From positions 806,001 to 870,000 of the forward strand of contig NZ_CP031728.1 of the NCBI RefSeq assembly GCF_008806975.1: DNA of 64,000 bases, given 5' to 3'. Origin of the DNA: Cellvibrio sp. KY-GH-1. Its GTDB lineage: Bacteria > Pseudomonadota > Gammaproteobacteria > Pseudomonadales > Cellvibrionaceae. The notes beneath the pieces are model-generated. The model was not told the origin of the DNA and did not search any database. It was given only the letters and a program-made list of their open reading frames with translations. The number at the start of each line of letters is the position of its first letter. The first letter of the stretch is position 1. This document shows positions 38,816 to 47,833 of the stretch, piece by piece. A program made the translations under genes and the position numbers.

Positions 38816-40168
38816 CTACACTGGAATACCATCCGGTACTTGATTCACTTTTCTGGCTTGTGTTTCGGGGGGCGCTTCGTATAGATCGGCGGCAACTCCC
38901 AATTGGTCGCGGACCCGAATCAAGGAAAACATGCCGCCCATTTCCAGTTTGCCGTAGTTGCCTTCGCCCATCATCATCGGCAGGGTATTTTCCGGGCCGG
39001 GCATATGGCCCATATCAGTATGCTCCTGGTGCTCGGCCATCCCGCTTTCGCCCATCGCCATATAGCCCGGCAATACTTTATTAATCTGGGCTTCTGGCTG
39101 CTTAACACCAAGCATGTTGGGTACGTCGTGCCCCATAGCATTCATGGTGTGGTGGCTCATGTGGCAATGGAACGCCCAATCGCCGGGAACCGCAACAAAT
39201 TCCAGATCGCGCGTTTGGCCTACGCCCACGATTTCAGTCACTTCTTTGCGCCATTGGTTTTGCGGCCAGCGCCCGCCATCTGAACCAGTAACTTCAAATT
39301 GCACGCCGTGCATATGCATGGGGTGATTCCACATAGATAAATTGCCTATTCGCACGCGCACGCGCTCGCCCGTTTGCGCAACGAGCGATTCAATCGCCGG
39401 GAATACCTTGCTGTTCATCGTCCACAAATCAAATTCGGTCATGACATTAGGGTCAGGTCGATAAGTGCCCGGATGCACGGCCCAGTTGTGCAAGAGCACG
39501 GCGTAGTCGCGATCAATCGTCGGGGTTACCGGTTCTTTGGGATGAATAATAAACATGCCCATCATACCCATGGCCATCTGCACCATTTCATCGGCATGAG
39601 GGTGGTACATGTGGGTGCCGTGTTGCTGCAAGGTAAATTCATAGACAAACGTTTCGCCAGGTTTTATCGGCGGTTGCGTTAGCCCGGTAACGCCATCCAT
39701 TCCCCAAGGCAATAAAATGCCATGCCAATGCATACTGGTGTGTTCAGGTAGTTTATTGGTCAGGTATATACGCACGCGATCGCCTTCAACGACTTCGATC
39801 GTTGGGCCTGGCGTGCTGCCGTTGTAACCCCAGGCCTTTATTTTTGTACCCGGTGCAAATTCATGCTCAATTTCTTCAGCGATTAAATGAAATTCTTTAA
39901 CACCCTCATTCATGCGGTAGCCGAGTGTGCGGCCATTGGGTGTAATTACCGGACGATAATTTTGGGTATTAAGTTCCGGCTTTTTCGTACTCACCGCCGG
40001 AATGTTTTTGGTGGTTTTGATGGGTCGCTGCACTGGGTTATGCGCGGAGTGATCACCGGAGTTCATTGGCATGTCATGCATGCTGTGGTTGTGTTGTGCC
40101 CGTACCGGCAAGCTCGCTGCAACCAAACCCACAGCACTGCCAAGCAAAAGATTGCGACGATTAATCAT
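38816..40168 (-). CDS. Multicopper oxidase, CopA/McoB type, with Tat-like signal
   Basis: The product is 450 residues. NRRNLLLGSAVGLVAASL is a twin-arginine-like signal. The mature N-terminus is His/Met-rich (QHNHSMHDMPMNSGDHSAHN). The copper sites are HWHGI, HMYHPHADE, HPMHMHG and HCHMSHHTMNAMGH, covering types 2/3 and 1. It oxidises Cu(I) in the periplasm. Its ATG overlaps the TolC-like stop by 8 bp and GGAG is correctly placed. The frame runs 48 codons further upstream, but that part is the antisense-free shadow of the TolC repeats. Confidence 0.92.
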   Translation of the reverse strand: MINRRNLLLGSAVGLVAASLPVRAQHNHSMHDMPMNSGDHSAHNPVQRPIKTTKNIPAVSTKKPELNTQNYRPVITPNGRTLGYRMNEGVKEFHLIAEEIEHEFAPGTKIKAWGYNGSTPGPTIEVVEGDRVRIYLTNKLPEHTSMHWHGILLPWGMDGVTGLTQPPIKPGETFVYEFTLQQHGTHMYHPHADEMVQMAMGMMGMFIIHPKEPVTPTIDRDYAVLLHNWAVHPGTYRPDPNVMTEFDLWTMNSKVFPAIESLVAQTGERVRVRIGNLSMWNHPMHMHGVQFEVTGSDGGRWPQNQWRKEVTEIVGVGQTRDLEFVAVPGDWAFHCHMSHHTMNAMGHDVPNMLGVKQPEAQINKVLPGYMAMGESGMAEHQEHTDMGHMPGPENTLPMMMGEGNYGKLEMGGMFSLIRVRDQLGVAADLYEAPPETQARKVNQVPDGIPV

Positions 40169-41666
40169 GATGATGCTCCTGGTGCTGGCTGTGATCTTGG
40201 TTAGAGCTTTCTTGCGAAGAGTGCTCGCTATGCCCCATCTGTGAATGATCCATCTGTGAATGATCCATCTGTGAATGATCCATCTGTGAATGATCCGTCT
40301 GTGAATGATCATTATTAATCGCGGCGGGTAACGGAAGCCTGTGACCGATTGCGAGCTCCAAGTCCGCGCGTGCCTGCCAGTACTCTTTTAAAACGTCGGT
40401 GAATTCATGCGCGAATTGAATTTGCTGGCGTTTAATATTCAGCAATTCAAACGGACTGGTCAGCATAAAATTGACTTCGCGATTGGATAGCTCCACGCGC
40501 TTTTCTGCCACAGCCAAGCTCGGCTGCAATAGCTTTAGCTGAGCACGCGCGGAATCCATGGTGTTGAGCGATTGCGCAATGTCGCTATCGGCATTGAGCG
40601 TTAATTGTTGTAGGCGCGCATCTAATTTGGCTTTTTGTGCCCTTAGCGCAGCTAGTTTTCCCTGCCCGCGATTAAACAAGGGCAAGGCAATTTCCAACTC
40701 GGGTCCAATATTTTTCGCTCCATCAAATTCGCGCTCGCCGGAGACACCAATACTGATATCACGCCAACCATTTTGTTGGCGAATTAACTGTTGTCGCTTG
40801 TCTACAATCGCTTTTTGCTGTTGGGCAACTTTAATATCCGCACGATTTTCGCTCGCACTCGATAGCAAATCCTGGTGTGAAAATGTTTCATCGGGGAACA
40901 AGGGTAGCTCAAGCGGCAGATCAATGCCCTGGGTTGATGGCAAACCAATAAAATTCAGCAATTGCAGGCGTTTCTCAAAGGCTGCCGTCTGACGCTTTTC
41001 CAATTGCTGCCGGGCACGGCGCAATTCATTGTCATAAGCGAGGAAATTGTTCTCCGACATATTGCCGGCGCGATATACGCTCAGTGCCAATTGTTGCCTG
41101 GCCGTTGTGGCCTGAAGCATTTTCTCCTGAATGTAGCAATGCTGTAGTGCAGCGACTGACGCGAAGTAGAGTGCACTGGTTTCTGTAATTAATTGCTGCA
41201 ATTCACCCTGCAGTTGCAATTGCGTTTCCAGCAAATTTTCCTGGGCCAGTTGACGGCGTAACGGGCGTGTAAAGAGTGCGAGTAAAGGTTGACTAAGCGA
41301 TGTATCCAACTGCCAGCGTCCACCGTCCTGTGGTCTTAAAGCACCGATACTCAGGTGTGGGTTTTCAATCAGCTCCGCTTGCAAAGTTTGTGCATCAGCG
41401 ATGCCCAGCTCCGCCAACTGCATACGCACTTGAGGCGAGCGAGATAAGAGTATTTGTAATGTTTGTTGCAAGCTCAGCGGTGAATCAAACTCCTGCGACT
41501 TAACTCCTGAAGTAGTACTTGGGAAATCCAACTCTGGATATTGTTCTTCCAGTGGTTGCGTCACCGCTTTCATGGAAGATTGCGGGGGTTGGGTAGCGCA
41601 GGCGCTCAGCAGCAAAGTTGCGGCAAGCAGGGAAAGCAGGCGCCCCCGGTTTGGGAAGTTGCTCAT
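40161..41666 (-). CDS. TolC-like outer-membrane efflux lipoprotein with His/Met repeat tail
   Basis: The product is 501 residues from the ATG at 41666. A lipobox (LLLSAC, Cys23) and the outer-membrane efflux fold (ALAELGIADAQTLQAELIENP, about 50-450) place it in the CzcC/CusC-like family. The C-terminal 50 residues are His-rich: repeated DHSQM units followed by HSEHSS and QHQEHHHD. This tail probably binds copper. A start 39 bp upstream is possible but lacks a lipobox advantage. No RND pump or adaptor gene is next to it in this cluster. Confidence 0.88.
   Translation of the reverse strand: MSNFPNRGRLLSLLAATLLLSACATQPPQSSMKAVTQPLEEQYPELDFPSTTSGVKSQEFDSPLSLQQTLQILLSRSPQVRMQLAELGIADAQTLQAELIENPHLSIGALRPQDGGRWQLDTSLSQPLLALFTRPLRRQLAQENLLETQLQLQGELQQLITETSALYFASVAALQHCYIQEKMLQATTARQQLALSVYRAGNMSENNFLAYDNELRRARQQLEKRQTAAFEKRLQLLNFIGLPSTQGIDLPLELPLFPDETFSHQDLLSSASENRADIKVAQQQKAIVDKRQQLIRQQNGWRDISIGVSGEREFDGAKNIGPELEIALPLFNRGQGKLAALRAQKAKLDARLQQLTLNADSDIAQSLNTMDSARAQLKLLQPSLAVAEKRVELSNREVNFMLTSPFELLNIKRQQIQFAHEFTDVLKEYWQARADLELAIGHRLPLPAAINNDHSQTDHSQMDHSQMDHSQMDHSQMGHSEHSSQESSNQDHSQHQEHHHD
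40236..40310 (-). repeat. Five 15-bp tandem repeats coding DHSQM units
   Basis: CATCTGTGAATGATC (plus strand) occurs five times in a row; four copies are identical and the fifth differs at one base. Read on the minus strand each unit codes for Asp-His-Ser-Gln-Met/Thr in the C-terminal tail of the TolC-like protein. Confidence 0.97.
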
Positions 41667-41773
41667 AATAAAGACCTGTTTTGTGCGTGTTTTCAGCTCA
41701 AACAACGCATTAATAAATAGATCTCACTAATATTCGAGTGAAAAATAATAGAGATCGAAAACAATGATAAGAA

Positions 41774-42166
41774 TCAGGCGCGCGTTTGCGGTGGTTTTTG
41801 TGGCAAGGCCAATAGCGGTTGCATAGGGGAGGGGAGCGTAAATGCAGTGTAATGCGGTGTTAATTCAATATTCTGGTCGAGTAGATTATTTACTAATAAA
41901 ACACAGTGCCAGTGACACATAAACTGGCAATGCTTGCAGGATTTTATATCTTTTCCGGAATGAGCGTTATCATCCATTGAGTGCAATTTTTTCTGATCAA
42001 CTTGATGGCAGGGGGCATCCGTACTGTGTGAGATCAATGACGGATTTTTATCCATCATGCTGGATTGCAATTGCGCGCAGTGCACCCATTGCCCTGCAAT
42101 TGCCTGTAGCGGCAACCAAAGGCAGAGGGCAATCACAAAATAATAAAGTGGTTTGCGCGTAACCAT
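41774..42166 (-). CDS. Exported Cys/His-rich protein of the copper cluster, unknown family
   Basis: The product is 130 residues. The N-terminus (YYFVIALCLWLPLQAIAG) is a signal peptide. The mature part contains Met/His/Cys-rich stretches (HSTDAPCHQVDQKKLHSMDDNAHS and CKHCQFMCHWHC). These are suited to binding copper in the periplasm. It lies 9 bp after cueR and is upstream of the TolC-like gene, so it is probably co-transcribed. Its position recalls small accessory proteins of copper resistance, but I do not recognise the family. Confidence 0.7.
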   Translation of the reverse strand: MVTRKPLYYFVIALCLWLPLQAIAGQWVHCAQLQSSMMDKNPSLISHSTDAPCHQVDQKKLHSMDDNAHSGKDIKSCKHCQFMCHWHCVLLVNNLLDQNIELTPHYTAFTLPSPMQPLLALPQKPPQTRA

Positions 42167-42175
42167 AATCTACAG

Positions 42176-42643
42176 CTAATTTGAATTATGTGAATGATGG
42201 CAGGCCATTGCATCGAGTATCGGGCAATCCGGGCGGTCGTCACCATGACAACGTCCCGCTAAATCATGTAATGCTTTTCGCATTTGCTGAAGCGAACGTA
42301 TTCGCTCATCCATTTCCTGGATATGTTCCAGCGCAAGTTTTTTTACCTCAGCACTAGAGCGTTCAGAATCTTGCCAAAGACTCGCCAGGATTGCTATCTG
42401 TTTCATTGAAAAACCCAAATCGCGCGCGCTTTTTATAAAACTTAATAGGTGAATATCGCGAGTTTGGTACACGCGATAGTTTGCGTAAGTGCGATCTGTT
42501 GGTGTGATCAGTCCCAGCGTTTCATAATGGCGAATCATTTTTGCGCTAAGGCCGGTTAGCCTGGCTGCTTCACCAATACTATGGAATCCTTTGGCGTGAG
42601 CGTCCGCCAATTCCAGGGCGGGTTTGTGAGCGCGATTGTTCAT
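42176..42643 (-). CDS. cueR: Copper-responsive MerR-family regulator CueR
   Basis: The product is 155 residues. An N-terminal winged helix (HSIGEAARLTGLSAKMIRHY, 21-40) and a dimerisation helix precede the metal loop CHGDDRPDC, with Cys132 and Cys140 separated by seven residues as in E. coli CueR Cys112/Cys120. This loop binds Cu(I). About 20 residues precede the usual start. It lies directly after copA (1 bp apart) in one operon and should act at the CueR-type promoter at 45153-45183. Confidence 0.93.
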   Translation of the reverse strand: MNNRAHKPALELADAHAKGFHSIGEAARLTGLSAKMIRHYETLGLITPTDRTYANYRVYQTRDIHLLSFIKSARDLGFSMKQIAILASLWQDSERSSAEVKKLALEHIQEMDERIRSLQQMRKALHDLAGRCHGDDRPDCPILDAMACHHSHNSN

Positions 42644-44899
42644 TTATGCCTCCGTTTTAGCTTGCCAGTGACGCAACCGTAACGCGTTGGTCACCACAAA
42701 AACACTGGACAATGCCATGGCACCGGCCGCTAACATGGGCGACAACAAAATGCCAAACATGGGCCATGCTAGTCCAGCTGCCAGAGGAATCAACGCAACA
42801 TTATAGGCAAAGGCCCAGAATAAATTCTGTTTGATATTGCACATAGTGGCGCGTGCCAGTGCAATACTTTTAGGAACACCTTGTAGATCGCCACTCACTA
42901 AAATCAGGTCTGCGCTTTCGATCGCGATGTCAGAGCCAGTACCAATCGCTAAACCCAAGTCTGCTTCTGCCAAAGCAGGTGCATCGTTAATTCCATCACC
43001 GACATAAGCGATAGCACCGTGCTCCGCGCGCAGTTGCTTGAGTGCAGCCACCTTTTGCTCTGGCAGAACTTCTGCTACGACCACATCAATTCCCAAATTT
43101 TTTGCAATGGTATTAGCGGTGCGCTGGTTATCACCGGTGATCATGGCAATCTTAAACCCCAAGTGATGCAGGGACTTTAATGCAGCCGGTGTACCCGGCT
43201 TGATGCTGTCGGCCAATGCCATTACCGCAGCAATTTTATTATCTACCGCAAGATAAATCGGCGTCTTTCCTTCACTCGCTAAATGCGCTGCCATGTGGCT
43301 GAACACAGCCAGGTCAATTCCAAGTTTGGTAAATAATCTATCCGCTCCGATATGGACAATTTGCCCGGCAATTTGAGCTCGCAAGCCATAGCCAGGAATT
43401 GCCTCGAAGGAATCTAGCGAACCCAGGGGTAACCGAGCAGCATTCGCCGCTTCTATTAATGCATGGGCGATTGGGTGCTCTGAATGTTGTTCTGCAGTAG
43501 CGGCTAACACGAGAACATGATCTTTATCGAAACCCGATGCGACCTCAAAGTTGGTTAGTCTTGGCTTGCCTTCGGTGAGGGTTCCGGTTTTATCGAAGGC
43601 GATGGTTTGCACTTCGGCCAATCCTTGCAGTGCACTTCCACGGCGAAATAGCAAACCGATTGCGGCGGCACGACCGGTGCCTACCATAATTGATGTGGGA
43701 GTCGCCAATCCCATTGCGCACGGACAGGCGATGATTAACACAGCAACAGCGTTAACTAATGCAAAACTTAGCGCCGGTTCAGGACCCAATGTCAACCAAA
43801 CAATGAAGGTTAGAAGCGCCACTAACATCACCATCGGCACAAACCAACGCGTAATCTGATCAACCAACGCCTGGATCGGTAATTTTGCGCCCTGAGCTGT
43901 CTCCACTAAATCAATAATACGAGCAAGCAGAGTGTCTTTCCCAATTTTGGTAACTTTGTACGTGAGCGCTCCATTGGCATTTAGCGTCCCACCAATAATT
44001 TCCTGCCCAATGGTTTTGCTGACCGGGATGGATTCGCCAGTCATCATTGACTCGTCTACGAAGGAGCTGCCATCAATAATCTCACCATCCAACGGAATAC
44101 GCTCGCCAGGGCGAACCAGAAGTAGATCGCCGAGTCGGACTTGAGCAATTTCAATCGTTTCGGGCAGCCCACCAACTAATCGAGTCGCTGTGGTCGGTTG
44201 GAGCTTGACGAGTTGGGCAATGGCTTCGCTCGTGCGGCCACGCGCATTAGCCTCTAGCAAACGTCCCAGTAAAATCAATGTCACTATGACAGCAGCAGCT
44301 TCGTAGTAAACATTCACGGTGCCCTCGGGCAATAACGCGGGAGCGAAGGTGGCTACTAATGAGTAGCCCCAAGCGGCTACACTGCCCAAGGCAACAAGGG
44401 AATTCATGTCGGGCGCCATACGTGCAAGGGCAGGCAGGCCCTTTTGATAAAACACCCGTCCTGGTCCAAACATCACGATCGTGGTTAGTACAGCTTGAAT
44501 AATCCAATTCCAAATACCCAGATTGGCCATTAGCCAATGGTGGAATGCCGGCACCATATGCGAACCCATTTCCAAAACGAATACCGGCAAAGTCGCAAAC
44601 AAACTCCATTTAAAGTGTGAGGCCAGAGCAAGCCGTTCTTGCTCGCGCTTTTCATCCTCACTCGACGCTCCCGTGGATGGTGCAAGATGTGCGGAATAGC
44701 CCGCCTGTTCGACTTTTTGGACTAAGGATTCGAGCAGCACTTCGCGCGAAACACTTAGATGCGCACGTTCGGTAGCCAAGTTCACACTGACCGATTCAAC
44801 ACCATCCACCTTGGATAGGGCTCGTTCAACGTGAGCAACGCAGGAAGCGCAAGTCATACCTTCAATTGCCAATTCCAGATCCTGAGGGGTGTTCTTCAT
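42644..44899 (-). CDS. copA: Copper-exporting P1B-type ATPase
   Basis: The product is 751 residues. One N-terminal heavy-metal-associated domain (GMTCASCVAHVERAL) is followed by eight membrane helices. The intramembrane metal motif is CPC (IIACPCAMGLATP), the phosphorylated aspartate is in DKTGTLTEG, and the hinge motif is GDGINDAPAL. The HP motif SEHPIAHAL is also present. It pumps Cu(I) to the periplasm using ATP. It is 6 bp after copZ and 1 bp before cueR. Confidence 0.97.
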   Translation of the reverse strand: MKNTPQDLELAIEGMTCASCVAHVERALSKVDGVESVSVNLATERAHLSVSREVLLESLVQKVEQAGYSAHLAPSTGASSEDEKREQERLALASHFKWSLFATLPVFVLEMGSHMVPAFHHWLMANLGIWNWIIQAVLTTIVMFGPGRVFYQKGLPALARMAPDMNSLVALGSVAAWGYSLVATFAPALLPEGTVNVYYEAAAVIVTLILLGRLLEANARGRTSEAIAQLVKLQPTTATRLVGGLPETIEIAQVRLGDLLLVRPGERIPLDGEIIDGSSFVDESMMTGESIPVSKTIGQEIIGGTLNANGALTYKVTKIGKDTLLARIIDLVETAQGAKLPIQALVDQITRWFVPMVMLVALLTFIVWLTLGPEPALSFALVNAVAVLIIACPCAMGLATPTSIMVGTGRAAAIGLLFRRGSALQGLAEVQTIAFDKTGTLTEGKPRLTNFEVASGFDKDHVLVLAATAEQHSEHPIAHALIEAANAARLPLGSLDSFEAIPGYGLRAQIAGQIVHIGADRLFTKLGIDLAVFSHMAAHLASEGKTPIYLAVDNKIAAVMALADSIKPGTPAALKSLHHLGFKIAMITGDNQRTANTIAKNLGIDVVVAEVLPEQKVAALKQLRAEHGAIAYVGDGINDAPALAEADLGLAIGTGSDIAIESADLILVSGDLQGVPKSIALARATMCNIKQNLFWAFAYNVALIPLAAGLAWPMFGILLSPMLAAGAMALSSVFVVTNALRLRHWQAKTEA

Positions 44900-44905
44900 G
44901 GCTGG

Positions 44906-45109
44906 TTACTCCGTAACGGGTTCCGCTGGATAGCCAGCTTCATCAAACACTTTCAGTAACTCGGTTTGACTAAAATTGGTATCTACCTCCACGCGTTTTG
45001 AGTCGAGCTGAACACGAACTAGCGCCAACTGATCAGCTGCGTAGATAGCGCGGGTAATCGCGTTCGCGCAGCCGCCACAGGTCATGGTTTTAACTGTGAA
45101 TGCGTACAT
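44906..45109 (-). CDS. copZ: Copper chaperone CopZ-like heavy-metal-associated protein
   Basis: The product is 67 residues, a single HMA domain with the metal-binding motif MTCGGCA (near residues 9-15). It should carry Cu(I) to CopA. Its start is about 45 bp after the CueR-type promoter, so it is the first gene of the copZ-copA-cueR transcript. Confidence 0.92.
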   Translation of the reverse strand: MYAFTVKTMTCGGCANAITRAIYAADQLALVRVQLDSKRVEVDTNFSQTELLKVFDEAGYPAEPVTE

Positions 45110-45152
45110 TATGACTACCTCGTGAGTTGTTTTGTTTGATCAAGATGGAGTC

Positions 45153-45183
45153 AGGTTAAGGTTTACCACCGTGGCAAGGTCAA
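45153..45183 (-). promoter_or_regulatory. CueR-type promoter of copZ-copA-cueR
   Basis: Read on the minus strand: TTGACC, a 19-bp spacer and TAACCT. The long 19-bp spacer is the hallmark of MerR-family activated promoters. The -35 and -10 hexamers are the same as I recall for the E. coli copA promoter. The spacer contains the partial dyad CTTGCCAC/GTGGTAA. It stands directly before copZ. Confidence 0.85.
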
Positions 45184-45261
45184 GCAAAAAATTGACGGGA
45201 TTTTGAATTGCAGTAAACGGATGAAGTCACTAGTATCTCGCACTCTTATAGTGCATCAGGT

Positions 45262-46260
45262 TTGGTCGAGGCGAAAACATTTATGCGAGTGAAGCACGCG
45301 CTACATGAACTCAGGTTGCTCTTTGGTATAGAGCGCAATACCACCAATCACGGCGAGAAATTTATTTCTGCACTGGGTGCATGCCTCGGAATACTCGCCG
45401 TCTATTGGGGGACGCGCTGGAGTTTTCCTGACGGTTTTATGCACACCGCCGGAACCCTGATTATGGTGACGTCCATGGGCGCGACGGCGGTATTGTTGTT
45501 TGCGGTTCCTCAAGGCGCATTGTCACAACCCTGGGCGGTAATCGGTGGGCATATGTTATCGGCCTTCGTCGGGGTCAGTTGCCATCAATTATTTCCGGAT
45601 CAAACCTGGACTGCTGCACTGGCGGTCGGGCTGGCAGTAGGCGTTATGCATTATTCGCGTTGTATGCACCCACCAGGTGGTGCAACCGCCCTAGCAGCCG
45701 TCATCGGGGGGGCAGAAATATATCGGCTTGAATATTGGTATCTAGTGTTCCCCATTCTAATTAATGTTGTCAGCATCATGGTGATGGCAATTGTTTTTAA
45801 CGCCTTCTTTTCGTGGCGCCGCTATCCGGCCCATCTGGTGCGGCGCAAAATCAGTAAACCTGCAGTAGCCTCTGAACGTCAGTTTGAACTGACCCAAGAG
45901 GACTTCTCCGCTGCGATGGAACAGCTCAATTCCTACGTGGACATTACCAGCGAAAACCTTACACAGTTGCTGGAACTGGCCAAACAGCATGCTGAAAAAA
46001 ATATTACCCACCCTGAGCAAATTATCGCCGGGCATTTCTATAGCAATGGCAAGCTGGGGAACTTGTGGAGTGTCAGGCAGGTCGTAGACGCCGCAGATAA
46101 TGCCATCGCCAGTAAAGACCAAGTTATTTACAAAGTTGTAGCTGGGGATGGCGGATACGCAACGGGCATTTGTTTGCGCTCCGAATTCCAGCGCTGGGCA
46201 CGCTACGAGGTTAAACCTCAGGCAAACGGCCATTGGAAAAAGCTAACTGATGAGGACTAA
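45262..46260 (+). CDS. HPP-family membrane protein
   Basis: The product is 332 residues. After a basic N-terminus come four to five membrane helices with the family motif CMHPPGGATALAAV (about 137-150). Residues about 200-332 form a soluble helical domain. HPP proteins include plastid nitrite transporters and proteins of unknown function. The ATG at 45283 (MRVKHALHELR) is an alternative start 7 codons in. It is divergent from copZ across 150 bp. A copper role is not implied. Confidence 0.85.
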   Translation: MVEAKTFMRVKHALHELRLLFGIERNTTNHGEKFISALGACLGILAVYWGTRWSFPDGFMHTAGTLIMVTSMGATAVLLFAVPQGALSQPWAVIGGHMLSAFVGVSCHQLFPDQTWTAALAVGLAVGVMHYSRCMHPPGGATALAAVIGGAEIYRLEYWYLVFPILINVVSIMVMAIVFNAFFSWRRYPAHLVRRKISKPAVASERQFELTQEDFSAAMEQLNSYVDITSENLTQLLELAKQHAEKNITHPEQIIAGHFYSNGKLGNLWSVRQVVDAADNAIASKDQVIYKVVAGDGGYATGICLRSEFQRWARYEVKPQANGHWKKLTDED

Positions 46261-46413
46261 CCTCAACAAAATCACCTAAGTATTACAAAATCCAACAAAT
46301 TTCAGATGTTTGGCGAGCGCGAGTCGGGCTAATATGCAGTACCGCAAAAAGGAGATTCCAAGAAATTGGGATCAGCAACAACTTCACTATTTATCAAACC
46401 GAGGTTTTCGTTC

Positions 46414-47223
46414 ATGAGTTTTTCTACCGGGTTCGCACAGTCTTCCAAATGGCTAAAACATACCGCAACTGCCGTTAGTCTCACTGGCAGTCTTTTGCTG
46501 AGTCAGTTTGCCTCTGCCACTACAGTTCAATTTCAAACTGTGTTGGGTGACTTTGAAGTGAACCTGTTTGACAAAACCACCCCAAAATCAGTGGCTAACT
46601 TCCTTGCTTATGTAAAGGCAAATGCATACGTAAACACCATCATTCATCGTTCAGTACCAAGCTTTGTAGTGCAGGGTGGTGGTTTTAGCTATCAAGGTAA
46701 ATTGCCCTTGGTTGCAATCACGCAAAACGCCAAGGTCGAAAATGAGCCAGTGTATTCCAACCTGCGCGGCACAATTGCTATGGCGAAATTAGGTTCTGAC
46801 GCTAACAGTGCTACCAACCAATGGTTTATTAACCTCAGTAATAACTCTTCCAATCTGGATAAGCAAAACGGTGGCTTTACCGTGTTTGGCCAGGTAACCG
46901 GTAATGGTATGGCGATTGTCGATGCGATTGCCGCGTTGAGTCGTTTCAATATGGGTAGCTCATTTACTGAAATCCCGCTGCGTAATTACACGGCGGCCGA
47001 TGCGACAGCAAACAAAGAAGTGACCGGAAGCAACTTCATGTTGATCCAGAATATTGTGGTTCTTAATGCTGACCCTGATACCGCCGCAAACCTGAACCCA
47101 ACCAAGAACACGCTGATTACCGAAAAAGATGATGATGGCGGCAGTGGTAGCCTTGGCTTGATTAGCCTTATCGGTTTGGGCCTGCTTGCCTTGGGTCGCA
47201 AAAGACTGTTGAATAGGAAGTAA
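46414..47223 (+). CDS. Exported cyclophilin-type peptidyl-prolyl isomerase with GlyGly-CTERM-like tail
   Basis: The product is 269 residues from the ATG at 46414; the frame extends 16 codons upstream from a TTG but GAGG precedes the ATG. A signal peptide (TATAVSLTGSLLLSQFASA) is followed by the cyclophilin domain (LGDFEVNLFDKTTPKSVANF ... IHRSVPSFVVQGGGF). The C-terminus ends DDGGSGSLGLISLIGLG plus an Arg/Lys cluster. This is the shape of GlyGly-CTERM, which is cut by rhombosortase. It would isomerise prolyl bonds outside the inner membrane. Confidence 0.88.
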   Translation: MSFSTGFAQSSKWLKHTATAVSLTGSLLLSQFASATTVQFQTVLGDFEVNLFDKTTPKSVANFLAYVKANAYVNTIIHRSVPSFVVQGGGFSYQGKLPLVAITQNAKVENEPVYSNLRGTIAMAKLGSDANSATNQWFINLSNNSSNLDKQNGGFTVFGQVTGNGMAIVDAIAALSRFNMGSSFTEIPLRNYTAADATANKEVTGSNFMLIQNIVVLNADPDTAANLNPTKNTLITEKDDDGGSGSLGLISLIGLGLLALGRKRLLNRK

Positions 47224-47248
47224 TTTCAACTGTTAAGAGGGAAGTGTT

Positions 47249-47632
47249 GTGATTACCTACTTGTATTGGATTGCCGTAATCAGCGTTGCATTGTTTGTTT
47301 TTTGGGGCGTTGGGCGCTACCTCAAATGGAAGGCGGGCTTAATTGGTGGCTTGACCATTTTTATTATCGGTTGGTTGATGTACACCTTTCATTACGAGCA
47401 ACACTTCGTAAAAAACTATGGCGGTGTAATGTCTATTGAAGTTCCCAAAGGACAAGTTCACCTGCAGGCAACGTGGAAAGACGACAACCTTTGGGTAGAA
47501 AATTACGACCCCGCTACCAACAGCTGTATTTTCAGTGAATACTCTAAAGGCAGTTTGCTCGAGGGCCGGGTAACCATCAAAAACTGCAATCCGTTAATGC
47601 CTCAGGGGTTGCCAGTCAAATCGGCGGAATAG
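47249..47632 (+). CDS. Hypothetical membrane protein downstream of the cyclophilin
   Basis: The product is 127 residues from a GTG after AGAGGGAAG. Two N-terminal membrane helices (TYLYWIAVISVALFVFWG and a second near 33-48) precede a soluble beta-rich domain (GQVHLQATWKDDNLWVENYD) with two cysteines (CIF, NCNP). No family recognised. It is 25 bp after the cyclophilin gene and may be co-transcribed. It ends before a strong terminator. Confidence 0.65.
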   Translation: MITYLYWIAVISVALFVFWGVGRYLKWKAGLIGGLTIFIIGWLMYTFHYEQHFVKNYGGVMSIEVPKGQVHLQATWKDDNLWVENYDPATNSCIFSEYSKGSLLEGRVTIKNCNPLMPQGLPVKSAE

Positions 47633-47649
47633 AAACGCTGAGTTGCTAC

Positions 47650-47675
47650 AAAAAGGGACCTCTGGTCCCTTTTTT
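47650..47675 (+). terminator. Terminator after the 127-residue membrane protein
   Basis: AAAAAGGGACC-TCT-GGTCCCTTTTTT is a short perfect hairpin with a T run. Confidence 0.8.
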
Positions 47676-47833
47676 GTTTCTCAAATACTCAACATTTATC
47701 GCCAGCAATTAGCGCCTTACGCGCGATTAGATTTTTTTAGGCTAAAGGCACATTTTTCATTGTTCCAACTATTTTTCGAACTAGGATGAAAGTAAGGGGA
47801 GTTACATCTCCCGCGTTCGAGAGAGGGCTGACT

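Noticed and set aside
40236..40310. Short tandem repeats resembling a CRISPR array
   Set aside because: There are no spacers; the 15-bp units are contiguous and code for DHSQM in frame.
40168..40312. N-terminal extension of the multicopper oxidase frame, with WIIHR repeats
   Set aside because: It reads the TolC repeats in another frame on the same strand. The Tat-like signal and GGAG site point to the ATG at 40168.
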